A DNA stretch of 5,445 nt, taken from NCBI GenBank assembly GCA_031254675.1, contig JAIRTV010000577.1, positions 1 through 5,445 of the forward strand, in the 5' to 3' direction. Shown piece after piece: positions 4,834-5,445 of the stretch; position 1 is the stretch's first letter, and each line of letters opens with the position of its first letter. The stretch is from Planctomycetaceae bacterium (GTDB lineage: Bacteria > Planctomycetota > Planctomycetia > Pirellulales > Thermoguttaceae). The translations under genes were made by a program, and so were the position numbers. The notes beneath the pieces were generated by a model, which saw only the letters and a program-made list of their open reading frames with translations, was not told where the DNA came from and did no database searches.

Positions 4834-5445
4834 ATTGTTCTGTGTTTGCTCAGGACAATGATTCGTACCGGATTTTTCCTTCAGAACAATTCCGTTTCGA
4901 TCATGTGAAAACAAACGGTATTGATGTTACACTTGAGAATAACACCCTGATTTGTCAGCAGGCGGTACAAGGTGATTTGCCGCAATTTTCAATTGATGTT
5001 TCGTGGGATATTGATAAATATCCTGTTCTCCACATTGAAGCGGAAAACCTTGATCAAAATAATTTGGTACGATTTTATTTGAAATTTAATCCGCAACAAA
5101 AAAATGATCAGATTCCTTTACTACCTTATCTTGATATTCCTGTTCGTGAAAAAGTACAGAAAGATATTTTGTCTAGTGATTCGGGACTCCAAAAAGACGT
5201 TATTGAAAAACTAAAAGGAATACGCGGTTATCCCGGTGATACGAAAAGACGCTACAAAAAACCGTCACAAATAAGCGGAACTATCGAGCAGATTCTTTTT
5301 GTTATGTACCAAAATGGTTTACCGCGAAAATTTAAGATAACAAAAATAGAAGTGGTTAAATTAACAAAAATTGATCAACCGGATTTTTTGAATTATTCAT
5401 CTGAAAAATTCTTTCCGTTTATTGATTGTTATGGTCAGTTTATTC
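4797..5445 (+). CDS. N-terminal part of a secreted agarase-like (GH50-like) glycoside hydrolase
   Basis: The frame is open from ATG 4797 to the right edge, 216 codons, with no stop. AGGA six bases upstream supports the start. The protein starts with signal peptide MKRLITLFLIFVNCSVFAQ, nearly the same as that of the DUF6259 protein. Residues about 25-190 look like a beta-sandwich: IDVSWDIDKYPVLHIEAENL, then RFYLKF, then QILFVMYQNG and KITKIEVVKL. It is the sort of carbohydrate-binding-like domain found before the barrel in agarase-type enzymes. The visible end, KFFPFIDCYGQFI, matches the 'FFPF.D.YGQ' text that in these enzymes leads into the TIM barrel. The catalytic barrel lies outside the window, so activity and substrate cannot be judged. 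'Agarase-like' is a family resemblance, not evidence that agar is the substrate. A fragment of the same kind of enzyme lies at 408-680. Confidence 0.6.
   Translation, partial: MKRLITLFLIFVNCSVFAQDNDSYRIFPSEQFRFDHVKTNGIDVTLENNTLICQQAVQGDLPQFSIDVSWDIDKYPVLHIEAENLDQNNLVRFYLKFNPQQKNDQIPLLPYLDIPVREKVQKDILSSDSGLQKDVIEKLKGIRGYPGDTKRRYKKPSQISGTIEQILFVMYQNGLPRKFKITKIEVVKLTKIDQPDFLNYSSEKFFPFIDCYGQFI

Overview
The window most likely comes from a planctomycete. The main evidence is a DUF1559-type prepilin-like protein with the signature VELLVVIAIIGVLIALLLPA followed by QAAREAARR, next to a small lipoprotein of the kind that often accompanies such genes in that phylum. The DNA is AT-rich, with many A and T runs, so the source is probably a low-GC planctomycete lineage. 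Host association is possible but cannot be read from the sequence.

Layout. Positions 1-177 hold the first 59 codons of a minus-strand gene that runs off the left edge. It is preceded by a near-consensus sigma70-type promoter at 225-253. The 626-base stretch between that gene and the prepilin leader holds this promoter, a 24-base imperfect inverted repeat (314-398), a decayed fragment of an agarase-like glycoside hydrolase (about 408-680, with three apparent single-base losses) and a plus-strand promoter (677-705). A DUF1559 prepilin gene spans 804-2002. Its leader (804-971) and body (986-2002) lie in different frames, separated by a run of eight Gs. A ninth G would give one continuous 399-residue protein. 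It is followed by a 128-residue lipoprotein (2057-2443) and, 18 bases on, a 701-residue secreted protein of the DUF6259 type, probably a glycoside hydrolase-like TIM barrel (2462-4567). A 229-base gap with a small GC-rich repeat precedes a second secreted protein (4797 to the right edge), which looks like the N-terminal part of an agarase-like (GH50-like) enzyme.

How the genes may work together. The prepilin, lipoprotein and DUF6259 genes are closely spaced on the same strand and could be one transcript. The two large secreted proteins look like carbohydrate-active enzymes. The region is therefore best read as an accessory polysaccharide-degradation locus with planctomycete surface or secretion components beside it. 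The two secreted enzymes share an almost identical start region and signal peptide DNA but have unrelated mature parts. The upstream relic and the right-edge gene appear to belong to the same enzyme family. Both facts point to repeated duplication and loss of these genes here. I see no RNA genes, CRISPR array or intact insertion sequence. No clearly new molecular system is evident; the most interesting signal is the G-tract frame break in the prepilin gene.
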